32,993 bases of DNA from Gammaproteobacteria bacterium (lineage in GTDB: Bacteria; Pseudomonadota; Gammaproteobacteria; Granulosicoccales; Granulosicoccaceae). A program made the position numbers and the translations under genes. The notes under the pieces are model-generated. The model was not told the origin of the DNA. It did no database searches and saw only the letters and a program-made list of their open reading frames with translations. Location: positions 1-32,993 of the forward strand of contig JAGRHW010000004.1 of the NCBI GenBank assembly GCA_020444765.1, read 5' to 3'. Every line of letters begins with the position of its first letter. Position 1 is the first letter of the stretch. Shown piece by piece: positions 7,743-15,646 of this stretch.

Positions 7743-7828
7743 AGAATTCCGGGGACAGCTATTTGCATGTGTTCCTTCGATGCGTGCGGTGAGTAGCGGT
7801 TTACAGTCGGGATCGAGTCCGGAATTCT
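7743..7828. repeat. 86-bp mini-element with perfect 10-bp inverted ends
   Basis: AGAATTCCGG at 7743-7752 and its exact reverse complement at 7819-7828 enclose 66 bases without a gene. The left arm continues as GGGACAG; strings like AATTCCGGGGACAG are, as I recall, common beside RAYT-type transposases. It may be a REPIN/MITE-like remnant. Apart from this and the next hairpin, nothing else is seen in the gene-free stretch 7622-7946. Confidence 0.45.
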
Positions 7829-7913
7829 TCAGAACGTCCCTGTTGATTTACAGCACCGGGTTTTAACTGTTGTACGGCTTGCATTAACTTATGAATGTCG
7901 TACGAGAAGTGCC

Positions 7914-7936
7914 AAAACAATTTCGCCAGGCCGAAA
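7914..7936 (-). terminator. Possible weak terminator of the cox operon
   Basis: On the minus strand TTTCG pairs with CGAAA around a six-base loop (7921-7936), followed by TTGTTTT (7914-7920). The stem is only five pairs. It sits just after the stop of the last gene of the cox operon, the right place for a terminator. Confidence 0.35.
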
Positions 7937-7946
7937 CAGACGGTTT

Positions 7947-8660
7947 TTACGGGAACAGGTCTGGTTGTTTCACCCCTGAACGCCGTACTTTGTAGCGCCC
8001 ACCGGGAAAAGTCCCGATCCTTGCCAGATACAAGGTCATATCGCGCAGCAATAACATTAGAATCGACATGAGCAGCGCCATCGTCGCAGGCTCAGCGATC
8101 AGGCGAATCAAATGACCACTTTCGGGCGTCGGGTCCCACTGTTGTGACAACCACATACCGGCCAGCATCCCGGTGTTCGATACGATAATCACAAGCCAGT
8201 ACAGTCGACGGCGCAAGTGACTGCGCCGCTTGCAAGCACCAAGTAACAGACCGGCATTACAGGCAAGCATCATCAGCAAATGCGTAGCGGGAGCCAGAAC
8301 GAACATCTGCCACCAGTTGCCGAGGGTTAACAGCGTATCACGGCTGCTACAGATGGTATTCAGCGAGAGTAAACCTAGTCTTCCGAAATCCAGATACACG
8401 CCGATCAGCATCCCGGTATAACCGAGCAAGCTCATAAGCAACACTTCTCGTACGGGCAACAGGTCTTGCCATCGGGCCGAGCACCGGGACAGCAGCATCA
8501 GCAACAACAGTATCATCGCGACACTCAGGACATGCAACGGCGACAGACGGATTCCGGCAAGAAACACACTAAGGTGGACAGCGGCCCATGACAGCAGTGC
8601 GGGCAATAAGATCGCCGCTGCGGGAGTGTAGCGGTCAGTCCGAAAACATATCGAGCGCAC
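7947..8660 (-). CDS. Polytopic membrane protein, last gene of cox operon
   Basis: A 237-residue protein with about six hydrophobic segments (roughly 13-35, 40-58, 70-88, 115-140, 150-172, 183-205) joined by short basic loops. I do not recognise its family. It contains His and Met within or near the membrane segments (for example APATHLLMML), but no clear redox or transport motif. The start is GTG at 8660 inside the 3' end of sufU, giving a 26-base overlap and probable translational coupling; its stop is TAA. As the final gene of the CODH operon it could be a membrane partner (electron transfer, anchoring or copper handling), comparable in position with uncharacterised Cox membrane proteins elsewhere. 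That role is inference only. Confidence 0.65.
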   Translation of the reverse strand: MRSICFRTDRYTPAAAILLPALLSWAAVHLSVFLAGIRLSPLHVLSVAMILLLLMLLSRCSARWQDLLPVREVLLMSLLGYTGMLIGVYLDFGRLGLLSLNTICSSRDTLLTLGNWWQMFVLAPATHLLMMLACNAGLLLGACKRRSHLRRRLYWLVIIVSNTGMLAGMWLSQQWDPTPESGHLIRLIAEPATMALLMSILMLLLRDMTLYLARIGTFPGGRYKVRRSGVKQPDLFP

Positions 8661-9072
8661 CGGCCAGCGCCTCCCAGGAAAGCATCACACAGCGGCTTCT
8701 GGCCGGATAACGATGCACCGCTGCAAGCGCACTCAGTTCAGTGGGCAGATTTGCCGGTTCACCGGCATCAGCCTTGTCGAACCAGGCCAGGATGGATCGG
8801 CAGATATCCCGAGCCTCGTCGATGGTCAGGGATCGCGCAGCCTCGGTCATCAACGATGCGGAAGCTATACAGACCGAGCATCCGCGCCCTCTGAATGCCA
8901 CCGTGGTTAAACGTCCGCCGTCAATTTTTATACCGACCTCAACCTCATCGCCACAACGCGGATTGGCTCCGCGCAACACGATATCAACATCATCCAACAA
9001 ATCCGCGCCTTTGTTACGCGGGTGGTGGTAGTGATCCAGCAGGATGTCTTTGTACAGGCTGTCCGGATGCAT
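8635..9072 (-). CDS. sufU: SufU-type Fe-S scaffold/sulfur-transfer protein
   Basis: 145 residues with the IscU/SufU fold signatures: NPRCGDE (C40, D42), GRGCSVCIAS (C65) and ARSRCVMLSWEAL (C128). The spacing between the second and third conserved cysteines is longer than in IscU, as in SufU. SufU proteins accept persulfide sulfur from SufS through a zinc site made by these residues, and may pass it on to other acceptors. The gene begins 12 bases after the sufS TAG stop, with a G-rich ribosome binding region. Placement at the end of the cox operon argues that the pair serves CODH maturation rather than general Fe-S assembly. Confidence 0.9.
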   Translation of the reverse strand: MHPDSLYKDILLDHYHHPRNKGADLLDDVDIVLRGANPRCGDEVEVGIKIDGGRLTTVAFRGRGCSVCIASASLMTEAARSLTIDEARDICRSILAWFDKADAGEPANLPTELSALAAVHRYPARSRCVMLSWEALAGALDMFSD

Positions 9073-9084
9073 AGCCCTCGCCCC

Positions 9085-10335
9085 CTAGGAAAAAACGCGC
9101 TGCGCCTGGCTGACCGCGTTTACCAGGGCCTGCACATCGTCTTCATCGTTATAGACTGCGAAACTTGCCCGTGCCGAGGCGACAAGATCCAGGCTACGCA
9201 TCAGGGGTTGGGCACAATGGTGTCCGGCACGTATCGCAACGCCCTGCTCTCCGGCGAACTGCGCGAGGTCATGAGGATGAACACCATCCACGGTAAAGGA
9301 AATCAATGCCGTACCCTCTGTCGCCAGCAGACGCACGCCGGGCAATGCCGACAGGGCCTGCCCGGCGATCCTTGTCAGCCGTTCAAGATGCTCACGCACA
9401 CGCGAGCGGCCCAGACCGTCGAGATAATCCGCCGCCGCAGCGAAACCCGCGGCGCCGGCCAGATCCGGCGAACCGGCTTCAAAACGCGCCGGGATATCCG
9501 CCCAACTGCTGACGCCGCGGGCATCGGCGACGTAATCGACCATGCCGCCACCCAGCAGCAGCGGCTCCATGGAACGAAGCCGCTCGGCCCGACCATACAG
9601 TAAACCGATGCCGGACGGTCCGTACATCTTGTGAGCTGAACAGACGAGAAAATCGCAGCCCAGTTCAAGAACATCGACAGGCAAGTGCGGCACAGCCTGC
9701 GCGGCATCGACCAGCACCGGAATATCCAGCGAGCGCGCCGCTGCACACAATTCGGCAACCGGGTTTTCCAGGCCGAGTACATTCGAGACAAGACAAATTG
9801 CGATAAACCGGGTTTTCGGTCCGAACAGCTCAGGCGATCCGGCAAGATCCAGACTGCCGTCCGGCTGCAACTCGATGATCCGTAACTCGGCGCCTTGTTC
9901 CTGGCAGACCCGCTGCCATGGCAGATAATTCGAATGATGCTCCTGCCGGGTCAGCCAGACCTGATCGCCGGGTGAAAGATGCTGACGCGCCCAGCCCCAA
10001 GCGACCATATTGATGGCTTCGGTGGCCGAGCGCGTGAATATCAGCTCATCGTCCGCCGCAACGCCCAGAAATCGCGCCAGCCTCGAGCGCGCCTTTTCAT
10101 ACTGCCGGGTCGCCGAATCGGCAAGCGGATACAGGCCGCGGTGTACCGGAGCTGAATGCCTGGCGTAGCAATCAGCGATTGCCTGAATCACACAATCCGG
10201 CTTCTGGGTTGTCGCTGCATTGTCGAGATAATGCGGCACACCAGCTGCCGCGTCTTTAAAAAAGCGAAAATCCAGGCGCACCGACGTTGTATCTATGGGC
10301 GTCGTCCGATGCGCCTGAGCTTGCGCCTGGATCAT
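9085..10335 (-). CDS. sufS: SufS-type cysteine desulfurase
   Basis: 416 residues of the class V aminotransferase fold, group II desulfurase. The PLP lysine is K236 in CSAHKMYGPSG, His in QEHHSN (about 133) stacks on PLP, and the persulfide cysteine is C374 in RAGHHCAQPLM. It removes sulfur from cysteine, giving alanine and an enzyme persulfide. Start ATG overlaps the stop of the upstream xdhC by four bases (ATGA, 10332-10335), so it is tightly coupled to molybdoenzyme maturation genes. The gene ends in TAG, showing that TAG is an ordinary stop in this genome. By analogy with the NifS-like enzyme that sulfurates the cofactor of xanthine dehydrogenase, it may supply the bridging sulfur of the Mo-S-Cu centre (inference). 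Confidence 0.92.
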   Translation of the reverse strand: MIQAQAQAHRTTPIDTTSVRLDFRFFKDAAAGVPHYLDNAATTQKPDCVIQAIADCYARHSAPVHRGLYPLADSATRQYEKARSRLARFLGVAADDELIFTRSATEAINMVAWGWARQHLSPGDQVWLTRQEHHSNYLPWQRVCQEQGAELRIIELQPDGSLDLAGSPELFGPKTRFIAICLVSNVLGLENPVAELCAAARSLDIPVLVDAAQAVPHLPVDVLELGCDFLVCSAHKMYGPSGIGLLYGRAERLRSMEPLLLGGGMVDYVADARGVSSWADIPARFEAGSPDLAGAAGFAAAADYLDGLGRSRVREHLERLTRIAGQALSALPGVRLLATEGTALISFTVDGVHPHDLAQFAGEQGVAIRAGHHCAQPLMRSLDLVASARASFAVYNDEDDVQALVNAVSQAQRVFS

Positions 10336-11162
10336 GACTTCATACCCGCGTAACGAAGCGGATCTGTACGCTCCTGGCTGAGCTTGTCCCGCATCCGCAA
10401 ACCACTGCCGCCACGGCGCAGCAGAACGATTTCACTGATGACGCACAGCGCTATTTCCTCCGGCGTTCGAGCGCCCAGATCCAGGCCCGAGGGCGCCATT
10501 ACGCGTTCGAGCTGGCGCGCGTCAAATCCGGCCTCCTGCAGATAGTCCATCACCAGCCCGGAGCGCTTACGGCTGGCAATCAGTGCAATATAGGCTGCCG
10601 GCGATGCCAGCGCCCGCTGCATGGATTCGTGATCGCCCTTGTGCTGGGTTGCTATAACGACGTAGTCACCTTGGGCCGGATCGAGTTGCGCGTAATCGAT
10701 ATCGTCAGTGATCAGACGACTGGCGGCGGGATATTGTTCTCTGTCGACCGCGGGGTCGTTAACGATGACCTCAAGGCCGAGCAGATCACCGAATACGCAC
10801 AACACCTCGGCGACCCGGCCATGCCCCATGATCCACAAGGCCGGCTCCGGCAATACCGGCTCCACATAGACACGCATGCTGCCGCCGCAGGGCATGCCAG
10901 CGCCAAGCATCTCGTCGTTCAAATCGATATCGAGCACTGCCGTTTCCCCGCTCTGCATGCAATCCAGCGCCTTTTGACAGGTAGCCGATTCAGCGCAACC
11001 ACCACCGACCCATCCGGCAACGACCTTTCCCTTTTGATCGATCACCGCCTTGGACGAGGTTTTGGCGGAAACCGAGCCCTCAGTCTCAACGACCGTGGCA
11101 ACCGCGAACGGCCGTCTGATGTCTTGCAGCCCGCGTATGACTTCAATAATCTCTTTGCCCAT
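10332..11162 (-). CDS. coxI: XdhC/CoxI family molybdoenzyme maturation factor
   Basis: 276 residues. The N-terminal XdhC domain has the GGGCAE motif (C56) and a second MPCGG cysteine; the C-terminal half is a Rossmann domain starting WIMGHGRVAEVL. XdhC proteins bind molybdenum cofactor, promote its sulfuration and insert it into xanthine dehydrogenase; CoxI/CoxF are the relatives in CODH clusters. The ATG is preceded by AGGAG. It is the second XdhC paralogue in the operon, and unlike the other it lacks a YHS extension. Its stop overlaps the sufS start, which suggests direct cooperation between sulfur donor and cofactor carrier. The coxI/coxF naming is by position and is less certain than the family. 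Confidence 0.85.
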   Translation of the reverse strand: MGKEIIEVIRGLQDIRRPFAVATVVETEGSVSAKTSSKAVIDQKGKVVAGWVGGGCAESATCQKALDCMQSGETAVLDIDLNDEMLGAGMPCGGSMRVYVEPVLPEPALWIMGHGRVAEVLCVFGDLLGLEVIVNDPAVDREQYPAASRLITDDIDYAQLDPAQGDYVVIATQHKGDHESMQRALASPAAYIALIASRKRSGLVMDYLQEAGFDARQLERVMAPSGLDLGARTPEEIALCVISEIVLLRRGGSGLRMRDKLSQERTDPLRYAGMKS

Positions 11163-11174
11163 GACATCTCCTGC

Positions 11175-11810
11175 TCAGGCCAGGCTATTCGCTGCCTGAA
11201 GATGATCGGATACGGCCATCCGCCGCTGCATTTCTAGCAAGTCATCCCTGGTATCCAGATCGAAAACCGTATGGTCATTCGGCATTTCCATCGGCATGAC
11301 GATCTCCGGGTGTCTGCTGATCAGGCGTTTACAACCGAGATTCGGTTCCCCGTCGAGGATGGCACGCCGATGCCGGTAAGCCAGGATGATCGGATTACCT
11401 CTTTCTCCCCGGAAAGTGGGCACCAGAACCGTTTTGCCATCCCGCCGCTCGAACCCCGATATCAGATGACGAATATCGTCGGCGGTCAGAAACGGCAGAT
11501 CGGCGAGGCAGATCATCACACCGTCGCATGACTGTTGCAGCCCCCGCATACCACAATAAACAGAGGTCATCTGGCCATCCCGGTGAGCGGGGTTATGGAC
11601 GATTCGCAGCGGAAGCCCCCGCAGCAGTTCCCGGGCAAGTTCATGATCGTGCCCGACCACCACAAGGATTTCTTCGAGCCCGGATTCCAGCAGGACCAAA
11701 GCGGTTCTGCGCAACAGCGGCAGACCGTCGACTGACACCGTCAGCTTGTTGATGCCCTGCATACGGCGGGATTCCCCGGCTGCGAGCAGAATGACGGAAA
11801 CCGACTTCAT
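11175..11810 (-). CDS. mocA: MocA-like molybdenum cofactor cytidylyltransferase
   Basis: 211 residues with the nucleotidyltransferase fold of MobA/MocA. The nucleotide-binding loop LLAAGESRRMQGINKL lies at residues 8-23, the metal-binding motif CLADLPF has D104, and RGERGNPIIL is typical of MocA. It should transfer CMP from CTP to molybdopterin to give the MCD form of the cofactor, which is the form used by CODH. The ATG overlaps the stop of the xdhC/YHS gene (ATGA at 11807-11810). The 12-base gap to the next gene fits one operon. Confidence 0.88.
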   Translation of the reverse strand: MKSVSVILLAAGESRRMQGINKLTVSVDGLPLLRRTALVLLESGLEEILVVVGHDHELARELLRGLPLRIVHNPAHRDGQMTSVYCGMRGLQQSCDGVMICLADLPFLTADDIRHLISGFERRDGKTVLVPTFRGERGNPIILAYRHRRAILDGEPNLGCKRLISRHPEIVMPMEMPNDHTVFDLDTRDDLLEMQRRMAVSDHLQAANSLA

Positions 11811-12829
11811 GCCTTTTCGGCCTCTCTCGGTAAATAGTCTTCGGGTATTTTATCGAAACTGTGTTGACAAGCGGCGCAACAAAAATAATAGGAATTGCCC
11901 CGATACGCACTGACGAATTCCGCACCGCTGATCCTGACCTGCATACCACAGACCGGATCGACGGCGGCGTCCCGGCCGGCGCCGGCAAAAACCGGCCGCG
12001 CTGCAGACTCTGCACCCTCGATATTACAAGCCCTGGAATATTGATCGTCGGTTCGCATCCTTCTGACCAGATCGGCTAACACCGAAAGCGCAATCTCTTC
12101 GGCGTTTATCGCACCTATGTCCATACCCGCCGGCGCAATGATCGCCTCCACCCGCGCGGGCTCGTAGCCGCGTTCCAGCAGATATATCCGCAACTTGCCG
12201 GCCTTTCTTTCGCTGGCTATAAACGCGATACAAGGCGCGGTGGTCGCCAGCGCGGCTTCCAGTCCGGCCTCGTCGTATTTACCTTGCGTGGCGACAACGA
12301 CGAATGCGGGCGCTGCCTTGCGCAGGCCCTCGTCGTCAAGGCTGTCGAATACCTCGAGCGCGTCCGGAAACATCTCCTTGTCCGCAGCCGGGAATGCCGC
12401 ACTGACCGTGAAACCGGTTCGGCAAGCCAGCGCCACCAGCGACTGAGCCGCCGGCGACGCGCCGATCACCAGGAGAGTTGGCCGGGGAATAACCGGGTCG
12501 ATAAAAATATCCAGGGTGCCACCACTATGGCAGGCCATTACCACAGGCTTGACACCGTCCTGTACCTCAGCATCGGCATCCGGCGTTATCCTGATCAGAC
12601 GCGGCTGGCCATCTTTCAGCGCTTGCCCGACTGCCTCTATCACCGCCGGCTGGGCACAGCCACCGCCGATCCAGCCGTCGATATTTCCCTCGGCATCCAC
12701 CAGCGCCTTGGCGCCCGGCTTGGCCGAGGTCGGCGATTCACAACGAACCACCGTGACCATCGCGAACGGGGTCCCGGCAGCCTGCAGAATCGCCGCCCTT
12801 TCCAGCATTCTGTCACTACGCAGCGTCAT
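11807..12829 (-). CDS. coxF: XdhC/CoxF-type factor with C-terminal YHS metal domain
   Basis: 340 residues. Residues 1 to about 255 are an XdhC-family protein (GGGCAQ with C58, Rossmann segment LLVIGASPAAQS). A linker leads to a YHS domain at about 290-335: DPVCGMQV (C294) and YYFCCAACQHSF (C317, C318, C321). YHS domains bind metals or occur in copper and heavy-metal proteins such as CopA-type ATPases. Since CODH needs one copper per Mo site, a YHS tail on a cofactor-carrier protein suggests that it brings cofactor and copper together (inference). Start ATG at 12829 follows GAGG. The coxF name is by position and family only. Confidence 0.85.
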   Translation of the reverse strand: MTLRSDRMLERAAILQAAGTPFAMVTVVRCESPTSAKPGAKALVDAEGNIDGWIGGGCAQPAVIEAVGQALKDGQPRLIRITPDADAEVQDGVKPVVMACHSGGTLDIFIDPVIPRPTLLVIGASPAAQSLVALACRTGFTVSAAFPAADKEMFPDALEVFDSLDDEGLRKAAPAFVVVATQGKYDEAGLEAALATTAPCIAFIASERKAGKLRIYLLERGYEPARVEAIIAPAGMDIGAINAEEIALSVLADLVRRMRTDDQYSRACNIEGAESAARPVFAGAGRDAAVDPVCGMQVRISGAEFVSAYRGNSYYFCCAACQHSFDKIPEDYLPREAEKA

Positions 12830-12892
12830 AACGGCACCTCTGTGGAGCTCGGCCAGGGAAAAACCAGCTTTGTCATTCTGAAACGATTCATC

Positions 12893-14074
12893 TCACAAGC
12901 CTGTTAAAACCGGCTCCAGCGCCATCAGGCTCCGCAGATTATGCGCCGGTGCAAACACGTCGATAAAAGGCAGGGCCGCCAGCATCGCGCCGGTTCTGGG
13001 TTCATAGCCCGCTCTGCCAAGCAGCGGATTCAGCCAGACAATTTTCCGGCAACGTCTTTTGAAGCTCTCGAGTTGCTGCGCCAGCATCCCGGGCTCGCCG
13101 GTGTCCAGTCCGTCGCTGACGATCAGCACCACACTTCGGCTCGTGATCAACGCACCATGGTCGCGGTTGACCTGTGCAAGACACTCCCCGATCCGCGTGC
13201 CTCCCGACCAACCTTGAGAAATCAATGCAAGACTGGCTTGCATGCGAGTCCTGTCAGGTTGGCGCAACGCGGCGCTGATCGGCACCAGTGCGGTATGCAC
13301 GGCAAAAGCGCTGGCATCCCTGAATACCTTGACGATACCGTGCGCAAAACGCAGAAAAACATAGCTGTAAAGCGACATCGAGCGACTGACATCGATAAAG
13401 ATGATCAATCTGGGCTGGCGTTTGCGGCGCTGTCTGAACACCAGTTCCAGCGGCGTTCCACCCATTGCAAGACTGGCCCGAAGGGTGCGCCGCAGATGGA
13501 TGCGACGGCCGTGACGCTGCAGGTGCTGGCGTCGCGTCAGCCGGCGACGCATTCTGCGTGCAAGCCGTTCGGCCAGTCGCTCCATTTCATGCATCCGGCC
13601 CTGCCCGGCAAGCTGGCGAAAGTCCACCCCGGCGAGCTGTTCCGCCATGCTGGCGCCCTCGCGCACGCCGCCCTCTCCAGCATCGCCACCTTCACCATGA
13701 TTTGTATTATCTCCGTAAGAGGAGGATCTCCGGCTGCCGTCTTCGGCGCCCTGCTCTGTTCTATTCATCCGGCGCGAGGCAAGGGCTCCCGCTGCCTGTA
13801 TCCGGACAGTCTGTCGACGATCGGCCGGCACCCAGAATGCCTCAAACAACGCATCGAAACGCTGCCAGTCATTATGATCGTTGCACAACAGCGAACGCAG
13901 CCCCCAGCGTAAACGATACATATCGTCCAGGCCGCAGGTCATGGCAACTCGCTGGGCGTCAATCTCTTCGGCCACGCCGACGCGAAAGTCATTGGCCCGC
14001 GCCAGACGAACAAACGCCACCAGACGTGATTGAACGGCTGACGGCTGATTTGCTGCTGCGGCTGCCATATTCAT
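12893..14074 (-). CDS. coxE: CoxE, VWA-domain maturation factor
   Basis: 393 residues. The C-terminal von Willebrand A domain has a full MIDAS: DVSRSMS (228-234), GTRIG, and SDGLD. The middle is a charged, Gly/Arg-rich linker (about 100-200) that includes a long Arg-rich run. CoxE works with the AAA+ protein CoxD; in the studied CODH system these proteins assemble the copper-sulfur part of the active site. The start overlaps the coxD stop by four bases (14071-14074). A 63-base gap separates it from the next gene. Confidence 0.9.
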   Translation of the reverse strand: MNMAAAAANQPSAVQSRLVAFVRLARANDFRVGVAEEIDAQRVAMTCGLDDMYRLRWGLRSLLCNDHNDWQRFDALFEAFWVPADRRQTVRIQAAGALASRRMNRTEQGAEDGSRRSSSYGDNTNHGEGGDAGEGGVREGASMAEQLAGVDFRQLAGQGRMHEMERLAERLARRMRRRLTRRQHLQRHGRRIHLRRTLRASLAMGGTPLELVFRQRRKRQPRLIIFIDVSRSMSLYSYVFLRFAHGIVKVFRDASAFAVHTALVPISAALRQPDRTRMQASLALISQGWSGGTRIGECLAQVNRDHGALITSRSVVLIVSDGLDTGEPGMLAQQLESFKRRCRKIVWLNPLLGRAGYEPRTGAMLAALPFIDVFAPAHNLRSLMALEPVLTGL

Positions 14075-14958
14075 ACCGCCCGCGCCACCAGGCGCTCCAT
14101 CGTCTGACGGTCGAAGCCGGCGCTGTCCTCGCGGGTTTTCAACAAACAGACCAGGCTGTCGTTGAGCGCACCGAGGTCTGCATCCAGGCTGCCGATCTTC
14201 AGACTCAGCAAGGCGGCGGCCCAGTCAAGCGTTTCCGCCACGCCGGGTTTTTTGCGCAGATCCAGCTTGCGCAATTCCTGTACGAAAGCGACCAGCTGAC
14301 GCGCGAGTTGTGGCCCGGCTTCCGGCACGCGCGCATTGACGATACGCAGTTCCTTATCGAACTCAGGGTATTCCACGTAGTAATACAAACACCGGCGACG
14401 CAAGGCATCACTGAGTTCGCGGCTGCCGTTCGATGTCAGAACGACATACGGACGGCTGCTGGCGGTGATCGTGCCGAGCTCCGGCACACTGACCTGAAAA
14501 TCGGAAAGCAGCTCCAGCAAAAAGGCTTCGAATTCCTCATCCGCCCGATCGATCTCGTCGATCAACAGAACCGGCGAAGTGGCCTGGCTGATCGCCCGCA
14601 ACAGAGGCCTTTCAAGCAGGTATTTACGGCTGAAAATCTGCTGTTCGGCATTTTCCGGATCGATGCTCCCCTGTTCGCACAGCTTGATGCTCAGGAGTTG
14701 ATGCTGGTAATTCCATTCGTAGACGGCGGAATTTACATCGAGCCCCTCATAGCACTGCAGACGAATGAGCGGACAGCCGTAGATATCGGCGAGCACCCGG
14801 GCGATCTCGGTCTTGCCGACACCTGCGTCACCTTCCAGCAGCAAAGGACGCTGAAGTTCGCTGAAGAGCAACAAGGTGGCCGCAAGACTGCGTTCGGCGA
14901 TATAACCCGCCGCGGTCAGCCGCTGCTGCAGATCGTTCACACCGTCGCGCTCGCTCAT
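14071..14958 (-). CDS. coxD: CoxD, MoxR-type AAA+ ATPase
   Basis: 295 residues with Walker A GDAGVGKT (43-50), Walker B LLIDEIDRADEE (131-142), sensor region LTSNGSRELSDALRRRC and the CYEGLDVNSAVYEWNY signature of CoxD proteins. CoxD is a membrane-associated AAA+ chaperone that in Oligotropha is needed for inserting sulfur and copper into the CODH Mo centre. It forms a pair with the VWA protein CoxE encoded next. Start ATG at 14958 lies 27 bases after the coxG stop. Confidence 0.92.
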   Translation of the reverse strand: MSERDGVNDLQQRLTAAGYIAERSLAATLLLFSELQRPLLLEGDAGVGKTEIARVLADIYGCPLIRLQCYEGLDVNSAVYEWNYQHQLLSIKLCEQGSIDPENAEQQIFSRKYLLERPLLRAISQATSPVLLIDEIDRADEEFEAFLLELLSDFQVSVPELGTITASSRPYVVLTSNGSRELSDALRRRCLYYYVEYPEFDKELRIVNARVPEAGPQLARQLVAFVQELRKLDLRKKPGVAETLDWAAALLSLKIGSLDADLGALNDSLVCLLKTREDSAGFDRQTMERLVARAV

Positions 14959-14985
14959 AACATCACCACCCGCCCGTTAAGCGAT

Positions 14986-15582
14986 TCATCGGGAATTCTG
15001 TTGCCTGGAGCCGAACAGGCTGCGTAACCAGCCGACTAATATCGACCAGGCGAATGCCAGACCGTTAAGCGCTTTGGCCTGCTCGACCGGTACGGCACCG
15101 GTCTCACCGGAAGCCTCGGCTTCGCTCAGCGCCACAACATGGTTGGTGAAGTTCCTGCCAAACTGGTTGAGGATCTGATCGGCAACCTGGGTCATCATCC
15201 GGCCACCGAGGCTGGCGGCTTTGCCGTTAACGGTGACGACCGCTTCACCCTTGAGCTCGCAGTCGCCGTTGTCGGTCTCAACGATCCTGGCTTTCAGGTC
15301 CATTACCGCGGAAGACGCCCCCTTGCTGTCCTGGCCGCTACCCAGCATATGCAGCATCCGGCTGTCGGGGTCGAGCGCTTGTATTTCGATATCGCCGTTA
15401 AAGGCCATGGTTGCCGGGCCGATCCTGGCGGTGACCGAGCCCTTGTAATGTTGCTCGTCGATCACCTCGGTAACCTGCGCACCCGGCATGCATCCGGCCA
15501 CGGCGGGAATATCCTGCAGAAACGCCCAGCCCGTGCTTGCAGGTGCGGAAATCGGGAAGGTTTTATCCAGATTGACTTTCAT
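14986..15582 (-). CDS. coxG: CoxG, SRPBCC-family CODH membrane-anchoring protein
   Basis: 198 residues. The first ~150 are a CoxG/SRPBCC domain (FLQDIPAVAGCMPGA, YKGSVTARIGP, DSKGASSAVMDLKA, LGGRMMTQVADQI). An Ala/Glu-rich linker then leads to a C-terminal hydrophobic/aromatic segment LNGLAFAWSILVGWLRSLF, suited to membrane attachment. CoxG-type proteins recruit CODH to the cytoplasmic membrane, and recent work on mycobacterial CoxG links them to quinone delivery. The ribosome binding site is GGAGG. An extended hairpin separates it from coxL. Confidence 0.9.
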   Translation of the reverse strand: MKVNLDKTFPISAPASTGWAFLQDIPAVAGCMPGAQVTEVIDEQHYKGSVTARIGPATMAFNGDIEIQALDPDSRMLHMLGSGQDSKGASSAVMDLKARIVETDNGDCELKGEAVVTVNGKAASLGGRMMTQVADQILNQFGRNFTNHVVALSEAEASGETGAVPVEQAKALNGLAFAWSILVGWLRSLFGSRQQNSR

Positions 15583-15599
15583 TCATTATCCTCCAGCCT

Positions 15600-15641
15600 G
15601 CGCCGACCACCCGGTAACATGACCGGGTAGCCGGGCGGCGC
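15600..15641 (-). promoter_or_regulatory. Extended hairpin between coxL and coxG
   Basis: ACCCGGT (15609-15615) pairs with ACCGGGT (15622-15628) around a six-base loop, and GCGCCG (15600-15605) pairs with CGGCGC (15636-15641) outside it. No T-run follows, so it is unlikely to stop transcription. It may define or protect the 3' end of a coxMSL message, giving more structural subunits than maturation factors. Confidence 0.5.
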
Positions 15642-15646
15642 ATAGA

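Noticed and set aside
9085..10335. IscS/NifS-type (group I) desulfurase
   Set aside because: The RAGHHCAQP catalytic loop and the adjacent SufU-type partner point to a SufS group II enzyme.
13465..15027. Long open frame of 520 codons on the plus strand
   Set aside because: It lies antisense to coxE and coxD, whose products have full motifs; the translated sequence has no recognisable domain and is a GC-driven shadow.
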